DNA from: Kappaphycus alvarezii
Lineage: Eukaryota > Rhodophyta > Florideophyceae > Gigartinales > Solieriaceae
Reading direction: 5' to 3'
Assembly (NCBI GenBank): GCA_002205965.3
Contig: NADL03000131.1
Coordinates: forward strand, 160,735-224,734
Length of the DNA stretch: 64,000 nucleotides
A model generated the notes under the pieces. That model saw nothing but the letters and a program-made list of their open reading frames with translations. It did not search any database and was not told the DNA's origin. A program made the translations under genes and the position numbers. This document shows, piece after piece, positions 19,060-30,745 of the stretch (positions are counted from its first letter, which is position 1; every line of letters starts with the position of its first letter).

Positions 19060-20530
19060 ATGAAAGAGCGGGTAGAACTATGGACCTCCGGCCAATACAT
19101 GACTTTTGTGGGAACAGGCCGTCAGTACGTCTCCCCCACGCGCTGCGGCTACGCCGCTATCTCCGACCAGCAACGGGTAAATATCAGCAGAGCTACTAAA
19201 CTGGCCAAGGAGGGGGCATATGGAAAGGCAGCACAGGCGCTCGGCTCGTTGGGCGTCTTACCACCCACCCGCGAGGTCGTCCAGGCACTCCTCGCGAAGC
19301 ACCCGCAACAAGCTCCCAACGACGAGGCAGCGCACCACACCCCACTAGACAATATCTCGCCCTTCCGCGACTTCACGGAGAAGGAGGTGCTCGATGCTGT
19401 TCGTGGGTTTAAACCAGGTTCCTCTGCGGGGGGTTCTGGTCTCAAAAACCTTGCCCACCTCGTCGAACTTCTGCGAGCCCCGTCTTCATCTGGCCCGTCC
19501 GGATTTTTGGCAGCCTTGTCTAAAATGGTGAAACACCCTAGCAGCCGGCAAGGCCCCAGCCGCTCTGCACCTTGGATAGCTGGAGCGCCCCTAACCCCTT
19601 TGGCCAAAAAAGACCGGACAACCCAGGCCAATAGCCGTAGGAGAAACGCTGCGCAGATTGACTGGTAGTTGCCTGATGACAAGAGCCTCCGCAGAGCAGC
19701 TAAATACCTACAACCGCTGCAGGTTGGCATTGCTACCCGATCCGGCACTGAATACCGTCGGTCCATGGAGTCCGAAGGGTCGTACAGAAGTTTGGGCACA
19801 CCTCCGAATACGCATTGCTGACTGTCGATCTCAAAAATGCATTCAATTTGTGCAGTCGGACAGCTTTCCTGGCAGCAGTCAAACACCACAGTTCCCCGAC
19901 CTGTTCCCGTGGGTGGCATACTGCTATGCACATGAGCCCGCTTTCTTGTTGTTTGGCAGCCATATAATCCGGAGCGTGCAAGGAACGCAACAAGGGGACA
20001 ATCTCGGTGGGCTCCTTTTTCGATCTTGCGCTGCACCCCGTTATCCTCAAAATCCAACGGATATTGAAAATCAGGGATGACGAAGAGCAGCAACTCGGCA
20101 ACCTGCTGTTCCAACTCTGGTACCATGATGATGGGTACATCATCGCAAAACACGACCAGCTCCGCAAGGCATGGACATCTTGTCATCGCCAGAGGCCACA
20201 GCTCGGGGTCTGCACCTGGCAGTGCGAAATGCAGAATTCTGGTGGCCAACTCCACCACTGGAGTCAGTGCAACGCCTCTATCCAAGAGAACTCACACAGG
20301 AGTACAGCGAGGGGCAGTTGTCCTGACGCTCCGGTTGGCACCAACCGGTTTACCCAACAGCACTTCACAGGCCATGTGAAGTCCCTAAAGCCGTTCCTCG
20401 ACACTATCATCGCCTTGGGGAACACGCAATCGCGTTCCAGCTCCTGCGCAACTGTTTTTAAGCTCGGATACCTGTTACGGGTGGTGCCACCAGCTGCACT
20501 GCGGAAGGCGCTGCAATATTCGATGCAATG
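19060..20530 (+). pseudogene. LINE L4 reverse transcriptase
   Basis: The first frame (to 19668) reads RATKLAKEGAYGKAAQALGS, LGVLPPTREVVQALLAKHP, FTEKEVLDAVRGFKPGSSAG and LTPLAKKD. This is the usual run-up to the palm in RLE-type LINEs. Later frames give TAFLAAVKHH, a GTQQGDNLGGLL motif near 19984-20019 with FDLALHPVI after it, and the active site WYHDDGYIIA near 20119-20148. At least four frame changes occur. The enzyme would prime cDNA synthesis from the nicked target. The minus-strand frame of 378 residues over the same region is a shadow. Confidence 0.85.
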
Positions 20531-20989
20531 ATGGAGAACTGTGTGCGCACACTGGCTGGGGGCGTCCTCGACCACGACATATTTCGAGAACTGCAGTTGC
20601 CCATGAAACCGATCACCGCAAGAAGCCATCACTGGGAATTGGACTCACTTCGGCGAAGTCAATTGCAGCTGCAGCCTTCCTCGCCTCCAGCGCAGCGTTC
20701 CAACAGGCTGTGTGCAGCCCTCCTCCCAGCGGCAATTACGGATCTCTCAACTTACCGAGACATCGTCGAGGCGCACCAGATTTGGTCCCTCTCTTGCTCC
20801 CAGTCCAGGATTATCCTTTAGTGCCTCTGCTCAAACAAAACACCATCACAGAAGACACTATCGGACGCCATCCACGAGCGGGTGCAAGAGGAGATCGATG
20901 TGGGCGACAATAGACGGCAGGCCTTCCGTGCCTCCATGGGGCTCCCGGCGCGAAAATTGGGTGTACTGCACCCCATCTCCGGGCCTTAA

Positions 20990-21502
20990 GACTAGCATTG
21001 AACCAAGAGAATTCTCAATATAGTTCCAATACTATTGCCAAGTCCCGCTCTTCCCCGGAAACACCATGCCCCAAGCGGAACTGCCCCGAAACTCTCGACT
21101 GTTTCGGCGACCATCTGTTGCACTGCTTACACGGGGGCGAGAGGACGCGAAAACACGACTGTCAGGTTCGTTTATTGGCAAGATCTCATGAAAGCCGCGC
21201 GACATCCAGTCATCGAGCCGCGAGAAGGGTCCACCGCACAAGACCCGATATTCGCGCAATGGGACGAACCGGCAGAACAGACTTCTTCGACGTCACCTTT
21301 GTCAACCCACTAGCGCCCTCGAACAGGAGAGTGAGGACATTCAACCCATTCACCTCGCTTAACGCGGCGAGAACGGCGAAACACAGAAGATACGAGTCCT
21401 TTATCGCGTCTTCCGCCGGAAGTAGGATAGTGCCCGTCCCTATCTCTACCCTCGGGGATGGCACCCGACGCCCAACGCGTTGCTAACCGACGTCGCACGC
21501 AA
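20990..21502 (+). pseudogene. LINE L4 endonuclease domain, left part
   Basis: At 21064-21130 the plus strand reads PCPKRNCPETLDCFGDHLLHC, a Cys/His cluster. Next come TRKHDCQVRLLA and the endonuclease core TRPDIRAMGRTGRTDFFDV (about 21236-21295) with VTFVNPLA. This matches the R/K-PD...D/E pattern of restriction-like endonucleases. The frame continues to TLGDGTR near 21470 and DAQRVANRRRTQ, reaching the CGCAA duplication at 21498-21502. The remainder is at 27028-27153. A relative ending ALESYEKAKGVHARHAAAAV is at 50.5 kb. Confidence 0.8.
21498..21502. repeat. Target duplication CGCAA, left of copia 1
   Basis: CGCAA here and at 27028-27032 flank the copia element. The joined LINE frame confirms the site. 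Confidence 0.95.
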
Positions 21503-22050
21503 TGCAAAATAATTGGGATAGGTAGATCCAAATAATAATAGTTCCAACTTGAATAAATAAATAAATGCCAAATCGGACTTAGAATGAATAATGAATAGAA
21601 AACCAAATTTAATAATATATCTGATCGAGGGAATATTTCGATGGCCCGAGAATGTAAAAATATTTCTAACAACCTAGACTACTTATACTCTACACCAGGG
21701 TGAACCTTCTACAAAAATCAGGTGAGCCGTTCAATATTTTGGTAGGCATAATTTAGGCTCAGCAATAATTATTGCAGTATTTTCCAGGTAAGCAATCATC
21801 CAGATAATAATCTGTTGAAGCATAAATGTAATAATTATAGTCTGTATAATAAAAAAAACCCAACTGTAGGACATAAAAATTATTTCACACTGAATTCAGC
21901 ATAAAATAGTGCCAGTGTAAATTAGATAAAATTAATCCTTGATGATTCATAATAAATCTAAGTTGTGGGCCTCAATAAAAATATTGCTCACAATTCAGCA
22001 TCACTGTAGGACACCGGGATAGAGATTAAAATATTTGGTCAATTTTCACA
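21503..22050 (-). repeat. Copia 1 3' LTR
   Basis: 548 bp; on the plus strand it starts TGCAAAATAATTGGGATAGG and ends GGTCAATTTTCACA. It matches 26481-27027. Confidence 0.95.
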
Positions 22051-22063
22051 CTACTTCCCCTTT
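22051..22063 (-). other. Copia 1 polypurine tract
   Basis: The minus strand reads AAAGGGGAAGTAG directly before the 3' LTR, the expected plus-strand priming site. Confidence 0.65.
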
Positions 22064-24157
22064 GAAATATTGAACTAAATTTATCCTGTTGACTGAGATG
22101 AATCCCCGAGATAAAATATTACTCATATCCATAGGTATAGATCCATCAAATAAAAGGAGCTTGAGCATGTCAGATACAGGACTGTCCTTTTTCGTGAGCG
22201 GGTCGGAGGGATTAATTGAACAGGTATCCATAGCATTTTCTTGATTTTGTTCGTTTCGAAATTATATCGAATTAATTGAACATCCGCTCTAATAGATTTA
22301 TCTTCAGGCACACGACAAGTAGATAGAGACTGAATAGATCTTTTGAATCAAAAGCAACATGAATAGGAATATTGATATTTAGAAGTGTACTGTATGCTGC
22401 TGCAATAATTTTTCTTCCTCGATAGCTTCACCAGCAGCCAATATTTCACCAGATGCAATAGATTTAACAGGACGCCGAATAGATGTGAAAGCCAATAAAT
22501 TGTATGAAATATTGAATTACAATTTAAGGATCCAATAGCAACCCACCAATACATCCAAGTTGCGCATTTGTCGATCCGGCTGGTTTTCCTGCATCAAGAA
22601 AAAACAACAACTGATAAATTGAAATTTCCAGAAACTTCCGGGCGCCGATACGTGCTTGTAGAACCAAAAGATTTTAAATTCCGAAGCATAGAAGATTGGA
22701 TAGATAAATCACGAACCAATGGATTTGACCTTTTCTGTTGTAAATATCTTGCTGTAAAGGCAGACACTGGAGATGCAACCATACCCAAATAGACAATTGA
22801 TCCGTTTAACGAATTAAAGGCAATTTTTCAAATGAGTTCATTTCTTCATCAGGTTGTTTCGACGATTTCTTGATATTGAATGGGTTCCAGTCCATTTAGC
22901 TTATCATCAGCTGAGACATTAATTTTATAGTCATCAAACTGCATGATTTTAACTCCATTGAAATAAAAGATCCAGGACTATGTACGATTGTACCAAGCTT
23001 ATATACTTTCCCAAGATCTTGGATAAATTGCTTCTTAATATTTTTTTTGTCCAGTAATAAGTATATCATCGACCAATTTAACAACAAGCAGAATTAAGGA
23101 TCCCTTTTAAACTCATGAAAAATAATTGGGGTATATAAACGACTGATTTCAATCCGAGGTCAAAGAAAGTATTATCAGAGTGTATTTGCCATTTTGCATT
23201 CGCGTTGACTAACCCATATGAAGCAGACAGTAATAACCAGTAGAAGGATTTTTCAAAGCAGGAGGTCTCTAAACATCTCGTAATGCTGATCCAGATTGTA
23301 AAAATGCAGACTTCACATCAACCTTTGATAAATTCCATTTAAAAATTGTAGAAATTGATAAGAAGAATCTAATTGCCATCGGGAACAAGATTCCGAGTCA
23401 GTTCTCAAATTATTTTTCTCCTTGTCCTCATTTCCATGCGGAGCAATCGAGCCTTGCAATAATAATTTCCATTATCCAAAATTTTTATTTTGTATAAAAC
23501 GTGACTGGATATTACATTCGAGTCGGGAGGAATTTTTGAACATGAATTTTTGAACACGTAGTGAGAAAATTATTTTCTTCCGTATTGTACGCATTTGAAA
23601 TAATATGAGATGGAAGTCCAGATGCTTGATGAAGTAAAAAATTCTTTAGATCCAAACCTTTTATGATAAAAACTCAGATCTTTTTGTTCAGATGATTTCA
23701 ATTCCCGTTCCAGGTAACAACTCAATTTCATGCGCATCAATTCCATCGTTTTCATCAATAGGGATATGAATTAAATTTTCAGGGTGCAGGGACTAAGTTC
23801 AGATTCAATCGGAACATGTTCGAGAGATAATATGTTTTTAGATTCTGATAAATTTCCATCACTTTCTGATTCATTATATTTTTTCGACTCAGTATTCATA
23901 TTTGTGTTAAAATTACCATCATCAGAATGATCGTCAAAATTGTTTTCGCCCACATTTTTCGCTTCCGGTAATATTTGTTTCATCAGAAATATCTTCCACA
24001 GAATATTCAATAGACTGATTCAATAAATCATTTGCCTTTTGAATTTGGTATGCTAGTTCATTAGATGAAACGGAATGTCGGACATCTTCAATTGCAGCAT
24101 GTATAAATTTTCCATTGGATCCAGGTACTGTGACGATAAGAGATTTTTTGTCGAATT
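22064..24157 (-). pseudogene. Copia 1 reverse transcriptase and RNase H
   Basis: The reading is scattered over frames. The reverse-transcriptase active site is seen as VVKLVDDILITGQKK near 23045-23090, followed by IKKQFIQDLGKVYKLG (22990-23035). RNase H remains include IDKCATWMYWWVAIGSLN near 22535-22580, then RADVQLIRYNFETNKI near 22260-22300 and PSDPLTKKDSPVSDMLKLLL near 22160-22215. The last is the usual copia ending before the 3' LTR. Many stops make it inactive. A Ser/Asp/Glu-rich spacer (SDDGNFNTNM, SESDGNLSESK) lies at 23800-23960 between integrase and reverse transcriptase. Confidence 0.8.
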
Positions 24158-25090
24158 TCAATACTGGTTTGGGCGATGACCAAGATCCTTTTTCTGATTT
24201 GGTAGATGAATAAAAATTTCCACAATATCGCCAACATTAATTGGAATATCGGTCACAGACTTTGATTTTAGAATAAGATTTAATTTCCTCTTGGCTATTA
24301 GCTCATTATGAGCTTCTCTTAAATCATTTGGTAGACTTCGAGGACCAGAATTATCGATGGGTCGAGTGTGACCAGTGGCAAGCTCGTATGAAGAAACAAC
24401 ATCATTTCCATATAAATCATTCGATATTTGAAACATTCGAGCAATACGAACCGTATTACTTGCAGAAGAATCGGATATTTTTAAACGGATATAAATGTCT
24501 CTCAATATTTTATGTTTTGACTCAATAATTTTTGTTATGGCGGCGGGAACCAATAGGACAAAACGAAATTCCTCTTTCCTCAAGATAGCTTCTAAAATAT
24601 CATTGTCAAACGCCTGATCTCCCATTAAATTGTTAGGGTCCCAAAATGGTGTTAACCAGAGAGTCTCAATACAATAATGCAATTTTCCATCCTTAAAGAG
24701 GGCACTATTGAACCAGTTGAATACCTGGTAACTGAGTCCATAATGTGAAAAATATCCAAGTTTTCCACAAAAAAATGATCCACACAAACCAATTCATTAA
24801 ATCCGCGAGATATAGAGCTTAAAGATACTGCACGAGGATGAGATGGTTTTTTTGTGACATCACAAAATTTGCAGGAGTCAATTATGCTTGATAAATATTT
24901 TTTGCATTCATCGTCCCATATAAAATTTCTTTGTAACAATAGTTTTATATCATCATAATTTGAGTGACCACATACATGTTTGTGAACCTTATTAATTATT
25001 TTCTTCTTTTCAGCCCAAGATATATTTTTGATGTATTGATATTGTTGGAACAAATTGCTGATAGAAATGAGTTTTCAATAGGTTCGGATG
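24158..25090 (-). pseudogene. Copia 1 integrase
   Basis: The zinc-binding region lies on the minus strand at 24860-25000 as HKHVCGHSNYDDIKLLLQ and CKFCDVTKKPSHPRA. The core follows with LVCVDHFFVENL (first Asp), GDQAFDNDILEAI (second Asp) and IIESKHKILRDIYIRL (Glu, about 24500-24550). The C-terminal part has a long helical region (LREAHNELIAKRK) and VGDIVEIFIH. One frameshift separates the zinc region (24652-25053) from the core frame (24158-24787). ESKH in the third catalytic position is characteristic of the GalEa group as I know it. Confidence 0.88.
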
Positions 25091-25099
25091 ATTGTATAA

Positions 25100-25609
25100 A
25101 TATATTTCCGGGTACATAACAATGATGACCATGATCCACCAATGTTATAGAATCGATTGAATTATTTGCGGACTCGAACTCGATGCGATTGTCCGTCATA
25201 TGAATAATATTTGATTTTCTTGTGATATTTCTTCCAATAACCCATTGAGATGATCCACTGATTATTAGATGCCTTATTTTAACCTGATTTCCATTGTCTG
25301 AAATAGCTGATAAAAATATTGAACCGATCATTTTTCTTTTTTCGCTTGAGTGGTCGCCATTTCCGTATTGCCAGAAGGGCGTGTCCTTGATACATTCAGG
25401 AAGTTCATCAAGAATTCCATTCCATTCCGGTAAAATAAATTTCGAAAGTGCTCGTAATTCAACAATCCCATTCCACTATACGGTGCTCCATCATCAAGTA
25501 ACGGACCTGGGTATAACGTATTTGACGGAGAATCAAGCACCGTTTTTACCATATGAAATGTTACAGAACCAGAATCATTTTTGTCTTTGATATTTTCTGC
25601 ATTTCCCAT
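25100..25609 (-). pseudogene. Copia 1 protease
   Basis: The minus strand reads PGPLLDDGAPYSGMGLLNY near 25465-25525, the aspartic protease active site. After a shift it reads IRHLIISGSSQWVIGRNITR near 25220-25285, the second half of the domain. DDGA is used in place of the common DSGA or DTGA. The domain would process the copia polyprotein. Two frames are needed, so it is broken. Confidence 0.8.
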
Positions 25610-26477
25610 TCTAGATGATGAACCTTTATGATAATTTTTAGCACTCTTGCATTTATCTTTTTCATAGGCCCAATGGCCAATTTCTCCACATCGGTCACAA
25701 GTTGATTTTGCCTTGAGGCAGCAAAGTCTTCAGGAGATAATCTTTGCTTATTATTTTTCTTGAAATTTTTCTTTTCTCCGTATGAAATATTTGATTGACT
25801 TGAAGAGATATATTTTTGAGCATTTCCATATATTTGATTTGTATTTTTTGGTTTATCACATGCACGAATAATAGATGATATTTCTGAATATTTGATTAAT
25901 TCTAGGATTTTTCCTTTTTCCAAATCGGCTTCTTCATGCTTCGGAGAAGCAGCAGCCAAAATAGATACTCGCTGGTTTGAATCAATTTTGGAATTAGCCA
26001 GGAGCAAAAATGATACCAGTGCTTCAGGTAATTTCGAAGTACCAGTAGATGAATGAAATCGGGCAATTTGAGCATCAAACCGTGATTCAAAATTTTTGAA
26101 AGACTCATTATCACCACGAGTAGTGTGCAATAGATCTAAGAATTTTTGAAATGTATCTGATATAGATGATAGAGGATCCACCTTATGAATAGCGTTAGCA
26201 ATCGCTAATGCACCATTTTCAGACTGAATTTCTGTGTCTGGAATTTTCTTACAAATATCAAGAGCTCGTCCAAATAATTGTGATTGTAAGACAAGACCTT
26301 GTACTGCCTTAGGAACCTTATTAGAATTTGATGCTGGTAATAAATCATGAACAGATTTCCATTTTGAACAGCATCAAAATATTTTTCTTGAGGTCCTTTA
26401 CCATCCGTCCAAGGAGCCGTGCGAAGATCCCATGAAAATTTCGGCCTTGAAGGAATTTCGGGGCGATCTGGGCCCAT
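25610..26477 (-). pseudogene. Copia 1 gag, start codon inside the primer-binding site
   Basis: The ATG at 26477-26475 lies within the primer-binding site. It opens MGPDRPEIPSRPKFSWDL, TAPWTDGKGPQEKYFDAVQ. A frameshift near 26360 follows. The main frame (25561-26181) carries DPLSSISDTFQKFLDLLH, SFKNFESRFDAQIARFHS and KLPEALVSFLLLANSKID, a copia-type capsid. A zinc knuckle CDRCGEIGHW...C lies in another frame near 25650-25700, with a longer last spacing (C-x2-C-x4-H-x7-C). The ATG assignment is supported by the protein-like stretch that follows at once. Upstream in the same frame the LTR is also open, so an earlier start is possible. Confidence 0.8.
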
Positions 26478-26480
26478 AAC
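26468..26480 (-). other. Copia 1 primer-binding site: initiator tRNA-Met anticodon arm
   Basis: Directly against the 5' LTR the plus strand reads CTGGGCCCATAAC, identical to the anticodon stem and loop of eukaryotic initiator tRNA-Met (CAU anticodon included). The minus strand (GTTATGGGCCCAG) would bind a 5'-half tRNA fragment, as in Drosophila copia. The ATG complementary to the anticodon is the gag start. Confidence 0.85.
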
Positions 26481-27027
26481 TGCAAAATAATTGGGATAGG
26501 TAGATCCAAATAATAATAAATAGTTCCAACTTGAATAAATAAATAAATGCCACAATCGGACTTAGAATGAATAATGAATAGAAAACCAAATTTAATAATA
26601 TCGAGGGGAATATTTCGATAGCCCGAGGATGTAAAAATATTTCTAACAACCTAGACTACTTATACTCTACACCAGGGTGAACCTGCTACAAAAATCAGGT
26701 GAGCCGTTCAATAATTTTGGTAGACAATTTAGGCTCAGCAATAATTATTGCAGTATTTTCCAGGTAAGCAATCATCCAGATAATAATTTGTTGGTAGCAT
26801 AAATGTAATAATTATAGCCTGTATAATATAAAAACCCAACTGTAGGACATAAAAATTATTTCACACTGAATTCAGCATAAAATAGTGCCAGTGTAAAATA
26901 GATAAAATTATTCCTTGATGATTCATAATAAATATAAATTGTGGGCCTCAATAAAAATATTGCTCCACAATTCAGCATCACTGTAGGACACCGGGATAGA
27001 GATTAAAATATTTGGTCAATTTTCACA
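26481..27027 (-). repeat. Copia 1 5' LTR
   Basis: 547 bp, TG...CA; matches 21503-22050 apart from scattered differences. Confidence 0.95.
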
Positions 27028-27153
27028 CGCAACGTCGCTACGAGGCAAGGGAGACCTACGCAAAGGTCAAAGAAATATTAACACAGCGTCATGCCGCAGA
27101 AGCAGTAATGTCCAATGCAGCGTGCCTGTTGGCCGGCCTCCCGTCAGTTTTCT
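27028..27153 (+). pseudogene. LINE L4 C-terminus, right part
   Basis: After the CGCAA copy at 27028-27032 the plus strand reads RRYEARETYAKVKEI, LTQRHAAEAVMSNAACLLAG and LPSVF, then a stop. It continues the frame that breaks off at 21502. The C-terminal pattern (helix with RHAAEAV...AGL) recurs at 50500-50628, so it is a conserved tail of this LINE family. Confidence 0.85.
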
Positions 27154-27869
27154 AGCGTTTTGACAACTTCCCGCCAACCCTTTACATTGTAAGGCTTTAC
27201 CATCACGACATCCCTTAGGGAACAGCTGACCATATTTTTCATGCATTAAAAACACCCCAAATTCCCCCCCTTGAAGAAATAACGCGAAATTAGTAGCTTC
27301 GATCTCGAAACTTATTGTCAGGGGAGGAATTGCGAAGGCTGGCAACGATAGAAGCAAGAAGGTGGAAGCCCCTGTGTCCTTTATCCGCAAGCGCGCCGAG
27401 TTTATAAAGCCTGAAAGGCAAGAGAGGATTTCATTAGCGTCGCGCAGTACTCACCGTACTCTTGAACAAATCAATAAAGGATTAAGTAGCCTAATATGTG
27501 GGAAGTAGGGTTCTTTCCTAAAAGATAAAGGGCGTTTTGCAAGCACCGCGAATTCCCCCTCCCCTGTAACTACAGAACTGGCCTTTTCCAAAATTCTTGC
27601 TCCCTTTATGTGGAAATCTATTATTGACCAATCTGATATCAGATGTAACATCAAAAACTTCGAAAAAAAAGAATTATTACAGCGCACCTGGGCTGGCATA
27701 CCGCGCTGGCTGAGTTGGCATGCAGCGTTGGCTATGCAGAAACTGTATTACCCAATATATTTTCAAGTAGTTTTAGAGGGACGCCGTGCACTGTACAGTA
27801 GCGGTGCTGCGCTGGTATAGCTACTGCTGAGGTGCCACAGATTTCTGGTGTTTGAAACTATATATAAAG
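27154..27869. other. Unassigned, with repeat fragments
   Basis: 27233-27285 carries a relative of the dispersed repeat (GCATTAAAAACACCCCAAAT). 27290-27345 resembles the minus-strand LINE C-terminus (CAGGGGAGGAATTGCGAAGG; compare 1688-1702). No intact gene is seen. Confidence 0.4.
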
Positions 27870-28480
27870 GAGGTAAGAGGATATGCCCGGGTGCACCAAT
27901 CATGGGGCTTTGTAAGGATTTTTTTAGTGATCTAGAATTTGCAGCTGCTGTGAACCACCCGAAGAATTATTTGTACACTGCATTGGATGTATGGATATTT
28001 TGGAAGAGTTTTTTGGCTCTGATCTCGGGGACTAGGACTGAGACAAGTGAATCTAGATATATATCCTGCCAATATCTGCTATTAGTCTTTCTCGATCACA
28101 TGAATCCATTTGATGCATTCTTCCATACTTCTTATATTCGTTCGAGACTTTAGGGTTATCCAAAAAGTGTATATAAACTGCGTAAACTGCTTCCTCCTGT
28201 GGAGGTCAAACAAGTTGGCAAACAAATTCAAGTCAAGTCCGAGTAGATAGAAATTTTAAAGTCAGCTTCAGACCCAAGAAAAATTTTTCTTATGCTGATC
28301 ACGGGGCATCAGTGGTATACACTGTCCTCTTTATCCTTTTTTGTAGCCATCTTGACTGTAACCTTTATCCACCTCTTTCTATTCGCTCAGCTATACCAAA
28401 AAAGCCTTTTTGTCTCTTGAGGCACCCTTTTTTGGTAATTGGTTCCAGGTATCTCTTATCCCGACAATTTACCCTTATCA
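27870..28480 (+). repeat. LTR D, old and 5'-truncated
   Basis: It shows the end of the U3 frame (ALDVWIFWKSFLALIS, about 27978-28022), the TATA (GTGTATATAAACTGC near 28160), the R/U5 region and the terminus CCGACAATTTACCCTTATCA at 28461-28480. It has many substitutions relative to the gypsy 2 LTR. The left edge is approximate. Confidence 0.75.
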
Positions 28481-28489
28481 CTATCATTT

Positions 28490-29690
28490 TTCAAAACTAT
28501 CGCCCTCCATTATTGAGTAAAAAACTGCAATCGTTTCCCCTTATGAATTCAAATTCACTGTTCGACTCTATTTTCTATTTTATGTTTAGGCTGCGACATT
28601 ACCTCGCTCTTTTATTTCACAAAAAGCTATTAAATGTTTTCAAAACATGTTCCTATTTAAAGATCGATATCAACATTGTTGAAACGGCACCCTTGCTAGC
28701 GACCCCACCATCTGCCTACTCCCGTTTTGCCCTCAAAATGAACATTGCCCCCCGTCAATCACCATCGTCAAAGCATCCAGAACCACCGTTCCTCCACGTC
28801 TTGGCCTTGATCGCCAATGGGCCAACAAAATACGAAGATAATCGTAAAGGGATGGACCTGGACCTCCTTCTGGAGTGGGTCTGCCGTTACTGTCTCGATG
28901 AGGCAGAGGAAGAGGAGGCAGAAGAGGAAGTAGAGGTTGACGATGCATAGGCAGTAGAGGACTTTGAGGAGCAGAAAAAAATCTGAGGCGAATGTGCATG
29001 GATCGGAAGATGAGAAAAATGGGTGGACCAATGGGAGCAACTGGTGCAGAATCGTGGAGGATCTGCTGTCGAGGATGAAGTGGATATGAATGTAGTTATC
29101 TTTATCTTGGACTTCTCTGTTGGAAATGAGGCGAAGGTTGAGGGTAATGAGGATGGGTTGGATAAGGCTTCATATCTCTGAGTAGTATATGTATCATTTG
29201 GACCGTTCGGCGGAATTTCTAGGGATTGCATTGGAATTATTGATATCTTGGAGGAATTGTTTGGCTCTGATCTCGAAGGATAAGCTCTTTAGGACTAGAT
29301 GAATGTATTTATCGTCATAGTATCTACATTTAGTTTTTCATGCCCAAAGCTTCCCATTAATAGATTTTATGGGACTTAGTACGTTTGTTTGATATTATTG
29401 TACGACCACCCCAAAAATTTCATGCAAGACGATTAATATGCTTCTCGTAGGAGGGGAAAGGTAGCTAGGAGAAAATTTTAATTACGGGCGGAAGTAATGC
29501 AGAAGTTAAAAGGGAACTTTTGCCCTGAGGGACATTTATTTAACTCTATTCTCTGAACATAGATGATAGGCCCTGTCCCTTCTATACTTGCTTGCATCCT
29601 CCTGGTCCCCCATCTTTATTCATCTTTTATCATTCCAACAACCATACTCCGCTGGCACTCTTGTCGCTTGCAACGCTTTTGCCTTAGGAT
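28490..29690 (+). repeat. LTR E, old
   Basis: This LTR directly follows LTR D. It contains a divergent U3 gene at 28738-29283 and a degenerate R/U5 ending near CTTGTCGCTTGCAACGC (29664-29680). Edges are approximate, and no target duplication was found. Confidence 0.6.
28738..29283 (+). pseudogene. U3-encoded acidic protein, divergent copy in LTR E
   Basis: The ATG at 28738 opens MNIAPRQSPSSKHP, LHVLALIANGPTKYEDN and LLLEWVCRYCLDEAEEEEAE, stopping at 28950 in the acidic tract. After frame changes the tail is CIGIIDILEELFGSDLEG with TAA at 29281-29283. The residues differ widely from the 62965-63546 copy, yet the order holds: basic N-terminus, PT/PN-D block, helix ending in EAEE, acidic tract, LEELFGSDL. 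Conservation of protein pattern over such DNA divergence argues that the gene was once under selection. Confidence 0.65.
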
Positions 29691-30745
29691 AAAAGCAATG
29701 TGCGGCTTTGAATTTTCATGCATTTAGGAGAATAACAAAGGGTATGCTTGATAAAATATCGTAAAAAGATTTGGAAGAAGAAAAGTATCACGTGTGGAGA
29801 TGTTAGTTTTGGTGAAAATAATAACAAATATTTAAACATGAAACAGAAAATTGTATTTTACAGTTAATTTGGACTCAGAAAGGAGAACTGCTGCAGGATT
29901 TCTTTTTTTTTGTTAAGGGAAAAGAAAAAATATTCATTTGAGAGAGTAGACGTCAATAATTGACCTTGGGATGAACGGAAGAGAAATTAGCGTGAAGGCT
30001 GGTTTCGTAATGACGAAAACCCCGCCTAAAGCAGAAAGATCAGGCTTTTTATTGACATTATCCATCGTTTCGGTTATACCGTCACTTTATTATTAAATTG
30101 TTTGGCCTTTCAAACGGATATGGGTTGAGCTGATTACCAACATGATATCCCGAAAAGTAAGTACGCGTCGTTGCTACTTGAGTGCTTTATTTTACAGTTC
30201 TCTGACACGTATAGATTTAACATATACCTAAGCTGTTTCTGTGTATGATAAATCCTCTTTAACAGACCAATGGTTTAATTGTTCAGTATTTAATTTGCGG
30301 CAGGCAGTTTTATTTGATTTATAAGTTTTTGCAGACCACTGCATTATTATTCAATTATTCAACCCATTTTCTGTATATGTTATACTTTTATTTGGTTTCG
30401 AATGTATCTTTTAATGATTAAGCTACAATGAAAATTTGATTTACCAGAAATGATGCATAGATTGTAATTAATACATATTTTTTGGATTTTTTGGGCATCC
30501 TGCGGCACTTTGCTTATTATTAGCGCTGCTTAAGATTGACTGCTTATAAATTAATTTATCCGGTAAAGTTAATGAACTATCCATGTTTATTCTATCTTCC
30601 TAAAACCATTTCATTCCCCCATTTTTATCCCAGAAGCAGCGCCTCAGCTGTTATTTGTCTCGGCGATGCTTCTGTCTTGAAGAGAAAAAACTTTTGTATA
30701 GTACTGCAGTTACTTACCCGATATATTGTAGACTAATAGGGTAAA

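Larger units (their letters stand above)
21503..27027 (-). mobile_element. Copia element 1, GalEa-like
   Basis: A complete but degenerate Ty1/copia element on the minus strand. It has LTRs of 547 and 548 bp with TG...CA ends, a 5-bp duplication, a primer site, a polypurine tract, and gag, protease, integrase, reverse transcriptase and RNase H in copia order. The ESKH integrase motif and the DDGAPYSG protease motif are what I associate with the GalEa clade. The LTRs differ by scattered substitutions and small indels, so it is older than gypsy 1. Confidence 0.93.
17985..27153 (+). mobile_element. LINE L4 (RLE type), split by a copia element
   Basis: A plus-strand non-LTR element with N-terminal zinc-finger remains, reverse transcriptase with a WYHDDG active site, and a C-terminal Cys/His plus restriction-like endonuclease region. 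The copia element at 21503-27027 interrupts it. Removing the copia element and one CGCAA copy joins the reading frame without a break, from DAQRVANRRRTQ on the left to RRYEARETYAKVKEI on the right, ending at a TAG at about 27151-27153. Confidence 0.85.

Noticed and set aside
19149..20285. 378-residue minus-strand open frame
   Set aside because: It lies opposite the LINE L4 reverse transcriptase, whose GTQQGD and WYHDDG motifs are on the plus strand. High GC keeps the opposite frame open.
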